From contig JAFUCL010000095.1 in the NCBI GenBank assembly GCA_017459725.1, positions 1 through 35,750 of the forward strand: 35,750 nucleotides of DNA, read 5' to 3'. Both the position numbers and the translations under genes were made by a program. This stretch comes from Solobacterium sp. (GTDB lineage Bacteria > Bacillota_I > Bacilli_A > Erysipelotrichales > Erysipelotrichaceae). The notes under the pieces are model-generated. The model was not told where the DNA came from and ran no database searches. It worked only from the letters and a program-made list of their open reading frames with translations. Below, in pieces: positions 23,416-31,088 of this stretch (position 1 is the stretch's first letter; each line of letters begins with the position of its first letter).

Positions 23416-24063
23416 TTATTCTCCTTTTTTAATCCAGCTTTCATCAGAGGGGTTGTTGCGGAATGCGATGAGTCTTGCCACATCATCATTGGAGATATAG
23501 CCTTCCTCCGCCGCAACCTGAGCGATGACATCGAAATTGGTGAGAGATACGTTACGGACATTGGCATCCGCAAGACGCTTCAGACCTCTCTCCATTCCGT
23601 ATGTAAAGATACTGACGATGCCGAGCACTTCCGCACCCGCTTCCCGCAGTACATTTACAACTTCGATACAGCTGCCTGCCGTGGAGATCAGATCTTCCAC
23701 AACGACAACCTTCTGTCCGGGCTTCAGTTCGCCTTCGATCTGGTTCTGTCTGCCGTGATCCTTGTTGGAGGCTCTGACATAACCCATCGGGATGCCCATG
23801 ATATGACCGGTGATGGCAGCGTGTGCAATACCGGCCGTGGATGTGCCCATCAGCACTTCGCATTCCGGGTATTCTTTGCGGATCGTCTCGGCCAGACCAT
23901 TTTCAACATCGTTGCGGACATTGACTGCCGTCAGGGTCAGGCGGTTGTCGCAGTATACCGGACTCTTGATTCCGGAAGCCCATGTGAAGGGTTCTTCCGG
24001 ACGGAAGAAGACCGCTTTGATTGAAAGCAGATCTTTGGCAATTACTCTGTCAAGGTTTTCCAT
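23416..24063 (-). CDS. pyrE: orotate phosphoribosyltransferase
   Basis: Makes orotidine 5'-phosphate from orotate and PRPP. The 215-residue length is standard. The PRPP-binding motif VVVVEDLISTAGS covers residues 119-131, the flexible catalytic loop is RASNKDHGRQNQIEG (97-111, with Lys101 and His103), and an N-terminal KSPVYCDNR segment binds orotate. GAAGGAG lies upstream of the ATG at 24063; pyrF ends 3 bases upstream. It sits in the usual pyrD-pyrF-pyrE order of Firmicutes. Confidence 0.96.
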   Translation of the reverse strand: MENLDRVIAKDLLSIKAVFFRPEEPFTWASGIKSPVYCDNRLTLTAVNVRNDVENGLAETIRKEYPECEVLMGTSTAGIAHAAITGHIMGIPMGYVRASNKDHGRQNQIEGELKPGQKVVVVEDLISTAGSCIEVVNVLREAGAEVLGIVSIFTYGMERGLKRLADANVRNVSLTNFDVIAQVAAEEGYISNDDVARLIAFRNNPSDESWIKKGE

Positions 24064-24066
24064 GTT

Positions 24067-24774
24067 TTACTCTCCTTCGCCGAGGAATTCGGCAGCACAG
24101 CGTCTGTAGGCAGCGACCGGGTCAGCTGCAGCTGTAATCGGACGTCCGACAACAATGTAGTCAGAACCGATGCGGCGTGCTTCCGCAGGTGTCATGACAC
24201 GTTTCTGATCACCCTTGTCGCCATCCGCAAAACGCACACCCGGGGTAACGGTCAGGAAGCCCTCTCCGCATACCTCGTGTACTTTGCCTGCTTCGAGCGG
24301 TGAGCATACCACACCGTCAAGACCTGCATTCTTTGCGGTCTCAGCGTAGTGCATAACTACCTTATCAATGGGTTCCTTAATGAGCAGGTCTCTTTCCATG
24401 CTCTCCTGGTCCGTGCTGGTCAGCTGTGTTACGGCAATCAGCAGAGGTCTTGTGCCGTCTTCCCTGGTCAGTCCTTCAAGGGCTGCCTGCATCATTGCCG
24501 TTGTGCCGGCGGCGTGCAGGTTGACCATATCCACATCAAGACTGCTCAGTACATGCATTGCTTTTTTAACTGTGTTGGGAATGTCATGGAGTTTCAGATC
24601 CAGGAAGATCCGGTGTCCTCTTGCTTTGATTTCACGGACGATATCCGGTCCGGCGCCGTAAAACAGCTCCATACCGATTTTGACAAATGGTTTTTCGTCT
24701 TCAAACAGATCCAGGAAAGAAAGAACCTGTTCCCTGCTTGAAAAGTCACATGCGACGATCACATCTCTGCTCAT
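24067..24774 (-). CDS. pyrF: orotidine 5'-phosphate decarboxylase
   Basis: Decarboxylates OMP to UMP, the last step of the pathway. It is a 235-residue TIM barrel of the short, group-1 type. The catalytic array Asp59-x-Lys61-x-x-Asp64 lies in FLDLKLHDIPNT, with Lys32 in VKIGMELFY, and the phosphate-binding C-terminal segment reads DYIVVGRPIT. Its ATG overlaps the pyrD stop (ATGA), so translation is coupled. Confidence 0.97.
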   Translation of the reverse strand: MSRDVIVACDFSSREQVLSFLDLFEDEKPFVKIGMELFYGAGPDIVREIKARGHRIFLDLKLHDIPNTVKKAMHVLSSLDVDMVNLHAAGTTAMMQAALEGLTREDGTRPLLIAVTQLTSTDQESMERDLLIKEPIDKVVMHYAETAKNAGLDGVVCSPLEAGKVHEVCGEGFLTVTPGVRFADGDKGDQKRVMTPAEARRIGSDYIVVGRPITAAADPVAAYRRCAAEFLGEGE

Positions 24775-25682
24775 AATGCACCTCCTATAATGCTGCTGAG
24801 AGTATCAATGCCGTAACGGTCCATGACCGCCGGCAGCTCTTCTATAATCTTTTTGCATGCGAAGGGATCCACGAGATTGGCAGCGCCTACTTCCACAGCC
24901 GTGGCTCCTGCCAGCATCATCTCAATGACATCCTCCGCTGTTGTTACACCGCCCATACCGACAACCGGAATCTTCACTGCTTTGGCGGTCTGGTATACCA
25001 TGCGCACGGCCACCGGGAAGACAGCCGGACCGGAGAGTCCGCCGGTTGTATTTGCCAGCAGCGGTCTGCGCTTTTTCAGATCAATGCGCATGCCGAGCAG
25101 TGTGTTGATCAGGCTGATGCCGTCCGCACCTGCCCCTTCACAGGCCTTCGCAATCTCCGTAATATCCGTGACATTCGGGGACAGCTTGATGATGATCGGT
25201 TTGTCCGTTACTCTGCGCACTGCTTCGGTAACAGCGGCTGCCTGCACCGGATCGGTGCCGAAGCTCATACCGCCGCCGTGCACATTCGGACAGCTGATAT
25301 TGATTTCAAACCAGCCGATCTGCTCTTCATGGTTCAGCTTCTCGACGGTGTATACGTAGTCATCCACGGAGAAGCCGCTGACATTGGCCATGACCGGCTT
25401 ATGGAAGATTGTCTTCAGGTTCGGCAGTTCCTCGGAGATGACCTTGTCCACACCGGGATTCTGCAGACCTACAGCGTTCAGCATGCCTTCCGCACATTCC
25501 GCTATACGGGGTGTCGGATTGCCGAAGCGCGGATCCTTTGTGGTCCCCTTGAAAGAGAACGTGCCGAGCATGTTGATGTCGTAGAGCTCCGCAAACTCCC
25601 TGCCGTAGCCGAAGGTTCCTGAAGCGGGAATGACGGGATTATCCAGTTCAATTCCGCAGAGATTCACACTCAGTCTTCCCAC
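24771..25682 (-). CDS. pyrD: dihydroorotate dehydrogenase B, catalytic subunit
   Basis: Oxidises dihydroorotate to orotate with FMN; as a class 1B enzyme it hands electrons to PyrK and on to NAD+. The 303-residue product opens with LCGIELDNPVIPASGTFGYG and has the FMN- and orotate-site ISCPNVHGGG with Cys131 as the catalytic base (Ser in class 2 enzymes), plus IIKLSPNVTDI, NTTGGLSGPAV and GMGGV near the C terminus. It starts with GTG at 25682, preceded by GGAGGAGATCCT, and overlaps the end of pyrK by 13 bases. The alternative start codon may keep its level matched to pyrK. Confidence 0.96.
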   Translation of the reverse strand: MGRLSVNLCGIELDNPVIPASGTFGYGREFAELYDINMLGTFSFKGTTKDPRFGNPTPRIAECAEGMLNAVGLQNPGVDKVISEELPNLKTIFHKPVMANVSGFSVDDYVYTVEKLNHEEQIGWFEINISCPNVHGGGMSFGTDPVQAAAVTEAVRRVTDKPIIIKLSPNVTDITEIAKACEGAGADGISLINTLLGMRIDLKKRRPLLANTTGGLSGPAVFPVAVRMVYQTAKAVKIPVVGMGGVTTAEDVIEMMLAGATAVEVGAANLVDPFACKKIIEELPAVMDRYGIDTLSSIIGGAL

Positions 25683-26404
25683 AGGATCTCCTCCTTTCTC
25701 AGCACCGGACCGTCTTTGCAGATGCGCTTGTATCCGGTGATGGTTTTGCAGGTGCAGCCCATGCAGGCGCCGAAGCCGCAGCCCATGCGTTCTTCAAAAC
25801 TGAACTGACCTTCCGTAACCGTGCTTCTGTACACTGCCTTGAGCATAGGCTCCGGTCCGCATGTGTAGAAGTATGTATACTCGATATCCTTCATGGCATC
25901 GGTGACAAATCCCTGAATGCCGTATGAGCCGTCCGCAGTGGTGACACATACATCGCAGCCAAGTTCTCTGAATTCTTCTTCCAGGAATACTTCATCCTTT
26001 GTGTTGAAACCGAGAATCACGGAAACATGCTTTCCTTCTTCCCGCAGTTTCTTCGCAAGCATGTACAGCGGAGGCACACCCACACCGCCGCCCAGCAGCA
26101 GTACTCTTTCTCCCGATACCGAGAGATCATATCCGTTGCCAAGGCCAATCAGTACATCAAGGCAGCCTTCCTGCATATGACGCATCTGTTCCGTGCCCTT
26201 GCCGACAGCTTTGTAGATGATTGTCAGCACATCATCCTGCACGTCGCAGACGGAGATCGGTCTTCTGAGATAGAGACCGTCCAGGCGGATATTGATGAAC
26301 TGTCCCGGTGCCGTTACCGCAGAGACATCGCCCTGCAGCTTCATGCGCATGACACTGTCCGTCAGCGGGGTGTTCTCGATGATCCGCAAGAATACCTGTT
26401 TCAT
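25670..26404 (-). CDS. pyrK: dihydroorotate dehydrogenase B, electron transfer subunit
   Basis: A 244-residue FAD/[2Fe-2S] protein that passes electrons from PyrD to NAD+. The FAD-binding RRPIS is at residues 47-51, the NAD-binding LLLGGGVGVPPLY at 102-114, and CGPEPMLKAV at 182-191. The iron-sulfur Cys are 209, 214, 217 and 229 (the C-x4-C-x2-C-x11-C spacing typical of PyrK). The ATG at 26404 with AAAGGAAC upstream is chosen; the frame stays open to 26464, but that part would overlap carB and lacks a ribosome binding site. Confidence 0.95.
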   Translation of the reverse strand: MKQVFLRIIENTPLTDSVMRMKLQGDVSAVTAPGQFINIRLDGLYLRRPISVCDVQDDVLTIIYKAVGKGTEQMRHMQEGCLDVLIGLGNGYDLSVSGERVLLLGGGVGVPPLYMLAKKLREEGKHVSVILGFNTKDEVFLEEEFRELGCDVCVTTADGSYGIQGFVTDAMKDIEYTYFYTCGPEPMLKAVYRSTVTEGQFSFEERMGCGFGACMGCTCKTITGYKRICKDGPVLRKEEILWED

Positions 26405-26417
26405 GTGTGTTCCTTTC

Positions 26418-29400
26418 TTATGCATCGATGGTGGAAATACGCAGCGTGATTTCCTCCAGGACATCCAGGAGTGCCCTTACGGTATCCAGGGATGTGAAGA
26501 TCGTGGTGTTGTTCTCGGTGGCGCAGAGTCTGATTTCCGCACCGTCGGTCATTTCATCGATCGAGCTGAGATCTCTTGTATTGATGACATATGCGATGTG
26601 TCCCTGACGGATGGCGTCGGGGATATCGTTCTTGTTTTCACTGATGCGCTCTCTGATGTGTGTGCGGATGCCGTTCTGCTTGAGGAATTCCGCAGTGCCT
26701 CTGGTTGCCTCGATGTTGAAGCCGAGGTCGTAGAAGCGTCTGATCAGAGGGAGTGCTTCAGCCTTGTCATGATCCGCAATCGTAGCGAATACCGTACCGT
26801 AGTTCTTCAGATTCATGCCGGATGCCTGCAGTGCTTTGTACAGTGCACGGTAGAGTCTGTCATCGTAGCCGATGGCTTCACCGGTGGACTTCATTTCCGG
26901 AGAGAGGTATGCATCAAGTCCCTTGATCTTGTTGAAGGAGAAGACCGGCACTTTGACATAGTAGCGTTTCTTTTCTTCCGGATAGAGATCGAAGATGCCC
27001 TGTTCCTTCAGGCTCTTGCCCAGGATCACTTCCGTGGCGATGTCGGCCAGGGAGTATCCGGTGGACTTGGAGAGGAACGGCACTGTACGGGATGAGCGCG
27101 GGTTCACTTCGATGATGTAGACGTTGTCATTGGCGTCAACGATGAACTGGATGTTGTAGATACCGACGATGCCGATACCAAGACCCAGCTTCTTTGCATA
27201 CTGCAGGATCGTGCCCTTGACCTTGTTGGAAATACTGAAGGTCGGATATACACTGATCGAGTCGCCGGAGTGAATACCGGTGCGCTCAACCAGTTCCATG
27301 ATGCCCGGCACAAAGACGTCTCTGCCGTCGCAGATTGCATCGACTTCCACTTCCTTGCCCTGGATGTATTTGTCCACGAGCACCGGTTTGTCTTCGTCAA
27401 TGGAAGCAGCGGATTTCAGGTACTGGCGCAGCTGCTGTTCGTTGGAAACGATCTGCATCGCTCTGCCGCCGAGCACGAAACTCGGTCTGACCAGAACCGG
27501 ATAGCCGATCTTTTCGGCTGTCTTGACACCGTCTTCGATGTTGGTGACGGCACTGCCCTGCGGCTGCGGGATACCCAGCTCCTCAAGGATCTTTTCAAAG
27601 CTGTCACGGTTCTCTGCTCTTTCGATTGCATCACAGTCCGTGCCGATGATCTTTACACCTCTCTTCATAAGAGGTTCGGCCAGATTAACAGCGGTCTGTC
27701 CGCCCAGGGATACGATCACACCCTCAGGCTTTTCAAACAGCAGCACATTCATGACATCTTCCGGTGTCAGCGGTTCGAAGTACAGCTTGTCTGCCGTTGT
27801 ATAGTCCGTGGATACGGTTTCGGGGTTGCTGTTGATGATGATTGCTTCGTAGCCTGCTTTGCGGATGGTCTGCACGGCATGCACCGTGGAGTAGTCGAAT
27901 TCAACGCCCTGTCCGATGCGGATCGGTCCGGCACCGAGCACGACGATCTTCCTGCGGTCGGAAAGCACGGAGGCATTCTCACCTGTATAAGAGGAATAAT
28001 GGTAGGCAATGTATTTGCCGGTATGCAGGGTATCCACCATGCGGAAGACCGGGAAGATATCCTTCTTCCTGCGCATGTACCATACCGTCATTTCATCGGT
28101 GTTCCAGAGCTTGGCAATATACGGATCGGAGAAGCCCATCTGCTTTGCTTCCCTGAGCAGTTCGATATCGTTCACCCTGCTCTTCAGCTTCTTTTCCATA
28201 TCCGTGATCTTCTTCAGGGATTCCAGGAACAGCTTCGTGATCATGGTGATCTTATGGAGCTCATCGATATCCATGCCACGGCGCAGGGCTTCGGTTACCG
28301 CAAAGATCGTATCGGAGCGGAACTCACCGAGGTATTCCTTCAGTTCTTCATCCGTGTATGCATCAAACTTCGGCATGTACAGGTGATTGACGCCTGTTTC
28401 CAGGGAACGGACGGATTTCAGCAGGCATTCCTCCAGGTTGGAGCCGATGCCCATGACTTCACCGGTTGCCTTCATCTGGGTTCCCAGTGTGTTCGGTGTG
28501 GTCGGGAATTTGTCGAACGGGAAGCGCGGGAACTTGGCTACGATGTAGTCGAGCTTCGGTTCATTGGCTGCCGTGCCGCCTGCCACTTCGATTTCCTCCA
28601 GGGACATGCCCAGGGCAATCTTGGCGCTGACTCTGGCAATCGGATATCCGCTGGCCTTTGAGGCAAGAGCAGAGGATCTGGATACACGCGGATTGACTTC
28701 GATCAGGAAGTATTCGCTGGTTTCCGGATTGAGCGCAAACTGAACGTTGCAGCCGCCCTCCACCTTGAGTTCGCTGATAATCTTCAGAGCGCTGTCATTC
28801 AGCATTTTCAGATCATGATCATTGAGTGAGAGAATCGGCGCAACAACCACGGAATCACCGGTATGCACACCGACCGGGTCGATGTTCTCCATGCCGCAGA
28901 TCGTAATCGTATGATCGTTGGAGTCGCGCATGACTTCAAATTCAATTTCTTTATACCCTTTAACACTCTTTTCGACAAGAACCTGGCTGACCGGAGACAG
29001 ACGGAATGCGTTTGTACCGATTTCAACCAGTTCCTCTTCGTTGTAGGCAAAACCGCCGCCGGTGCCGCCCAGTGTAAAGGCAGGACGCAGAACAACCGGA
29101 TAACCGATATCCTGGGCTGCTTTCTTGGCTTCTTCAATGTTGTAGGTAATCTCAGAGGGGATGACCGGTTCGCCGATGGCTTCGCACATCTCCTTGAACA
29201 GCTGTCTGTCTTCAGCCTTCTCAATGCTTTCTCTGGGTGTGCCGAGCAGCTCCACGCCGCATTCCTTGAGAACACCCTTCTTATCAAGCTGTACAGCCAG
29301 ATTCAGGCCGGTCTGTCCGCCGATGCCCGGTACGATTGCATCGGGTCTTTCGTAACGCAGGATCTTGGCGATATATTCGAGGGTCAGCGGTTCCATGTAT

Positions 29401-29591
29401 ACCTTGTCGGCCATGGATGTATCCGTCATGATGGTTGCAGGGTTGGAATTGCAGAGAATTACTTCATATCCCTCTTCCTTGAGGGCAATGCAGGCCTGGG
29501 TGCCGGCGTAGTCGAATTCCGCCGCCTGGCCGATGACGATCGGACCGGAGCCGATAATCAGTACTTTTTTGATGTCTGTTCTCTTTGCCAT
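26418..29591 (-). CDS. carB: carbamoyl-phosphate synthase large subunit
   Basis: Makes carbamoyl phosphate from bicarbonate, 2 ATP and ammonia that the small subunit frees from glutamine. The full-length 1057-residue protein has two ATP-grasp halves. The first (about 1-400) has VVLRPAFTLGGTGGG and EVNPRVSRSSALASKASGYP; the second (about 550-935) has VLVRPSFVLGGRAM and EVNPRSSRTVPFLSKSTGYS. An oligomerisation domain lies between, and the C-terminal ~120 residues form the MGS-like allosteric domain (SGMNLKNYGTVFATIADHDK). The partner gene carA, usually directly upstream, is absent here: carB follows pyrC by one base. The small subunit must be encoded elsewhere, or the cell uses free ammonia. 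Confidence 0.97.
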   Translation of the reverse strand: MAKRTDIKKVLIIGSGPIVIGQAAEFDYAGTQACIALKEEGYEVILCNSNPATIMTDTSMADKVYMEPLTLEYIAKILRYERPDAIVPGIGGQTGLNLAVQLDKKGVLKECGVELLGTPRESIEKAEDRQLFKEMCEAIGEPVIPSEITYNIEEAKKAAQDIGYPVVLRPAFTLGGTGGGFAYNEEELVEIGTNAFRLSPVSQVLVEKSVKGYKEIEFEVMRDSNDHTITICGMENIDPVGVHTGDSVVVAPILSLNDHDLKMLNDSALKIISELKVEGGCNVQFALNPETSEYFLIEVNPRVSRSSALASKASGYPIARVSAKIALGMSLEEIEVAGGTAANEPKLDYIVAKFPRFPFDKFPTTPNTLGTQMKATGEVMGIGSNLEECLLKSVRSLETGVNHLYMPKFDAYTDEELKEYLGEFRSDTIFAVTEALRRGMDIDELHKITMITKLFLESLKKITDMEKKLKSRVNDIELLREAKQMGFSDPYIAKLWNTDEMTVWYMRRKKDIFPVFRMVDTLHTGKYIAYHYSSYTGENASVLSDRRKIVVLGAGPIRIGQGVEFDYSTVHAVQTIRKAGYEAIIINSNPETVSTDYTTADKLYFEPLTPEDVMNVLLFEKPEGVIVSLGGQTAVNLAEPLMKRGVKIIGTDCDAIERAENRDSFEKILEELGIPQPQGSAVTNIEDGVKTAEKIGYPVLVRPSFVLGGRAMQIVSNEQQLRQYLKSAASIDEDKPVLVDKYIQGKEVEVDAICDGRDVFVPGIMELVERTGIHSGDSISVYPTFSISNKVKGTILQYAKKLGLGIGIVGIYNIQFIVDANDNVYIIEVNPRSSRTVPFLSKSTGYSLADIATEVILGKSLKEQGIFDLYPEEKKRYYVKVPVFSFNKIKGLDAYLSPEMKSTGEAIGYDDRLYRALYKALQASGMNLKNYGTVFATIADHDKAEALPLIRRFYDLGFNIEATRGTAEFLKQNGIRTHIRERISENKNDIPDAIRQGHIAYVINTRDLSSIDEMTDGAEIRLCATENNTTIFTSLDTVRALLDVLEEITLRISTIDA

Positions 29592-29592
29592 T

Positions 29593-30804
29593 TTATTTTC
29601 CTGTCTTTCTGTATACGGTTCTGCCGTTGTGCACGGTCAGAAGACATTCACCGGATACGTTCCAGCCGGCGAACGGTGTTGCCTTGCCCATGGAAAGGAA
29701 TTCCGCAGGATCAATCACATATTCTTTATTCAGATCCCAGACGCACCAGGAATCCCCGCACGGCAGACCGAAGCGCTCACGCGGCTTCACCGTCATCAGG
29801 GATACAAGATGTTCCAGGGTGATGATGTTCTCTTTGACAAGCTTTGTGTACAGCACCGGGAAGGCTGTCTCAATGCCGACAATACCGAAGGCACTGCCCG
29901 GAAGTCCCTTTGCCTTTTCTTCAGCGCTGTGGGGAGCGTGGTCGGTCGCAATCATGTCGATCGTTCCGTCGATGATGCCGGCCAGCAGTGCTTCCCTGTC
30001 TTCCTTTGCGCGCAGAGGCGGATTCATGCGGAATCTGCCGTCTTCCTGCAGATCATTCTCGTCCATGACCAGATAATGCGGACCGGTCTCACAGCTGACG
30101 TTCACACCGTCCCGTTTGGCCTGTCTGATCAGCTCCACGCTTTCCTTTGTGGAGATGTGGCAGACATGATATGCACAGCCGGTTTCCTTGGCGAGGATCA
30201 GATCTCTTTCAATCTGTTTCCACTCACTGGCTGAAGAAATACCTGCGTGTCCGTGTTCCTTTGCATAGATGCCTTCATGGATATAGCCGCCGTGCAGGAG
30301 TGTTTCATCTTCGCAGTGTGCTGCAATGATCCTGCCGAGTGCCTTTGCCCTGTACATGGCAGCCTTCATCATCTCATCCGACTGCACGCCCTTGCCGTCA
30401 TCCGAGAAAGCGCAGACATACGGGGCCATGCCTTCAAGATCGGCATGTTCCTTACCGAGCTCACCAATCGTGATTGCACCGTACGGCAGAACATCGATTA
30501 CGGCATCGCGCTTGATGATGTCCAGCTCTTCATTCAAATGTTCAAAGGAATCCGGCACCGGTTTCAGGTTCGGCATGGCGCATACGGTGGTGTAGCCGCC
30601 GTGCGCTGCTGCCTTTGATCCGGTCAGGATCGTTTCCTTATAAGAAAAACCCGGCTCCCGCAAATGAACATGTACATCGCAGAAACCGGGAAAAACAACA
30701 TAATCACCCTCAGCACGGGGAGCATCAATATCAACAGTCATATGATCTTTGGCAAAGAAATCGGGGTAACCGCTGATCCGGAAGGTTCTGGCTTCAATCT
30801 TCAT
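29593..30804 (-). CDS. pyrC: dihydroorotase
   Basis: Cyclises carbamoyl aspartate to dihydroorotate with a zinc centre. The 403-residue amidohydrolase has the zinc motif DVHVHLREPG (His45, His47), later metal ligands in AAHCEDE and CHISTKES, and the catalytic Asp in MIATDHAPHS. The lysine-bridged metal position is probably in the GSKAAAHGG/KPVPDS region, but I did not assign it. It is a Bacillus-type (class I) dihydroorotase by its length. It is the first gene of the pyr operon; GAGGAGGAG lies before the ATG at 30804, directly after a leader attenuator that should set the operon's expression to pyrimidine supply. Confidence 0.96.
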   Translation of the reverse strand: MKIEARTFRISGYPDFFAKDHMTVDIDAPRAEGDYVVFPGFCDVHVHLREPGFSYKETILTGSKAAAHGGYTTVCAMPNLKPVPDSFEHLNEELDIIKRDAVIDVLPYGAITIGELGKEHADLEGMAPYVCAFSDDGKGVQSDEMMKAAMYRAKALGRIIAAHCEDETLLHGGYIHEGIYAKEHGHAGISSASEWKQIERDLILAKETGCAYHVCHISTKESVELIRQAKRDGVNVSCETGPHYLVMDENDLQEDGRFRMNPPLRAKEDREALLAGIIDGTIDMIATDHAPHSAEEKAKGLPGSAFGIVGIETAFPVLYTKLVKENIITLEHLVSLMTVKPRERFGLPCGDSWCVWDLNKEYVIDPAEFLSMGKATPFAGWNVSGECLLTVHNGRTVYRKTGK

Positions 30805-30819
30805 AAGTCTCCTCCTCAG

Positions 30820-30847
30820 AAGAAAAATCCTGCCCTATCGGCAGGAT
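30820..30847 (-). terminator. attenuator terminator in the pyr leader
   Basis: An intrinsic terminator 16 bases before the pyrC start codon: a perfect 8-bp stem (30847-30840 with 30834-30827), 5-base loop and TTTTTCTT tail. Its position ahead of the first structural gene, in the transcribed leader, means it must act conditionally. Its 5' arm is also part of the competing antiterminator described separately. Confidence 0.88.
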
Positions 30848-30905
30848 AAAATCAGCTTATTCCGTCTAATCCATCTTGCCGATATCTCTGTATCGTTTTA
30901 AAGAT
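30836..30905 (-). promoter_or_regulatory. PyrR-type anti-antiterminator and antiterminator in the pyr leader
   Basis: In the minus-strand RNA, ATCTT (30905-30901) pairs with AAGAT (30877-30873), and CGATA (30895-30891) pairs with TATCG (30884-30880). Between the two stems lies an internal loop (UAAAA opposite GC), and the upper stem is capped by the hexaloop CAGAGA (30890-30885). This is the layout known for PyrR binding sites: lower stem, purine-rich bulge, upper stem, CNGNGA hexaloop. The 3' side (TATCGGCA, 30884-30877, plus GGAT, 30872-30869) can instead pair with TGCCGATA (30843-30836) and ATCC (30847-30844), which takes up the 5' arm of the terminator. UMP-bound PyrR would favour the first hairpin and so termination. 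No pyrR gene is in the window. Confidence 0.8.
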
Positions 30906-30922
30906 CTTTCAACTTCTTGTAA

Positions 30923-30951
30923 AGAGTACCATCTGCAGGTGTCCCTGTCAA
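30923..30951 (-). promoter_or_regulatory. promoter of the pyr operon
   Basis: On the minus strand a perfect -35 TTGACA (30951-30946) stands 17 bases from TACTCT (30928-30923), which is poor as a -10 but is preceded by TGG (extended -10). The predicted start near 30916 falls about 11 bases before the regulatory hairpin, as expected for an attenuated leader. Confidence 0.65.
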
Positions 30952-30980
30952 TCGGAAATACAGGTATATTTCCGTTTGAC
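30947..30980. repeat. 13-bp inverted repeat between divergent pyr and MATE promoters
   Basis: GTCAATCGGAAAT (30947-30959) and ATTTCCGTTTGAC (30968-30980) are complementary at 12 of 13 positions, with an 8-base spacer. Each arm includes most of a -35 element, one for pyr (minus) and one for the MATE gene (plus), so the two promoters are mirror images around this site. Confidence 0.7.
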
Positions 30981-31004
30981 TTTAAGAGTACACTCTGTCA
31001 TAAA
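30976..31004 (+). promoter_or_regulatory. promoter of the MATE gene
   Basis: TTGACT (30976-30981; 5/6) and CATAAA (30999-31004; 4/6) are 17 bases apart. The leader to the ATG at 31089 is about 80 bases with no obvious structure. Confidence 0.5.
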
Positions 31005-31088
31005 TATTGGAAGAAGCTGGATGCACTTGTGCTGCCGAATCGGAATGATTTGGCAGTTATTTTTTTGGACAACAGCGGGAGGTACTTT

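Noticed and set aside
27270..28661. 463-codon open frame on the plus strand opposite carB
   Set aside because: It is a mirror of the strongly coding carB frame in moderately G+C-rich DNA, with no ribosome binding site and a Cys/His-rich composition typical of antisense shadows.
30896..30921. TTTACA with TAAAAC (minus strand) as an alternative pyr promoter
   Set aside because: It has 17-base spacing, but the transcript would start inside the regulatory hairpin and lose its lower stem; the TTGACA promoter just upstream gives a complete leader.
30876..31088. N-terminal extension of the MATE protein
   Set aside because: It would translate through both divergent promoters and add a non-membrane segment not found in the family; the ATG at 31089 has a GGGAGG site.
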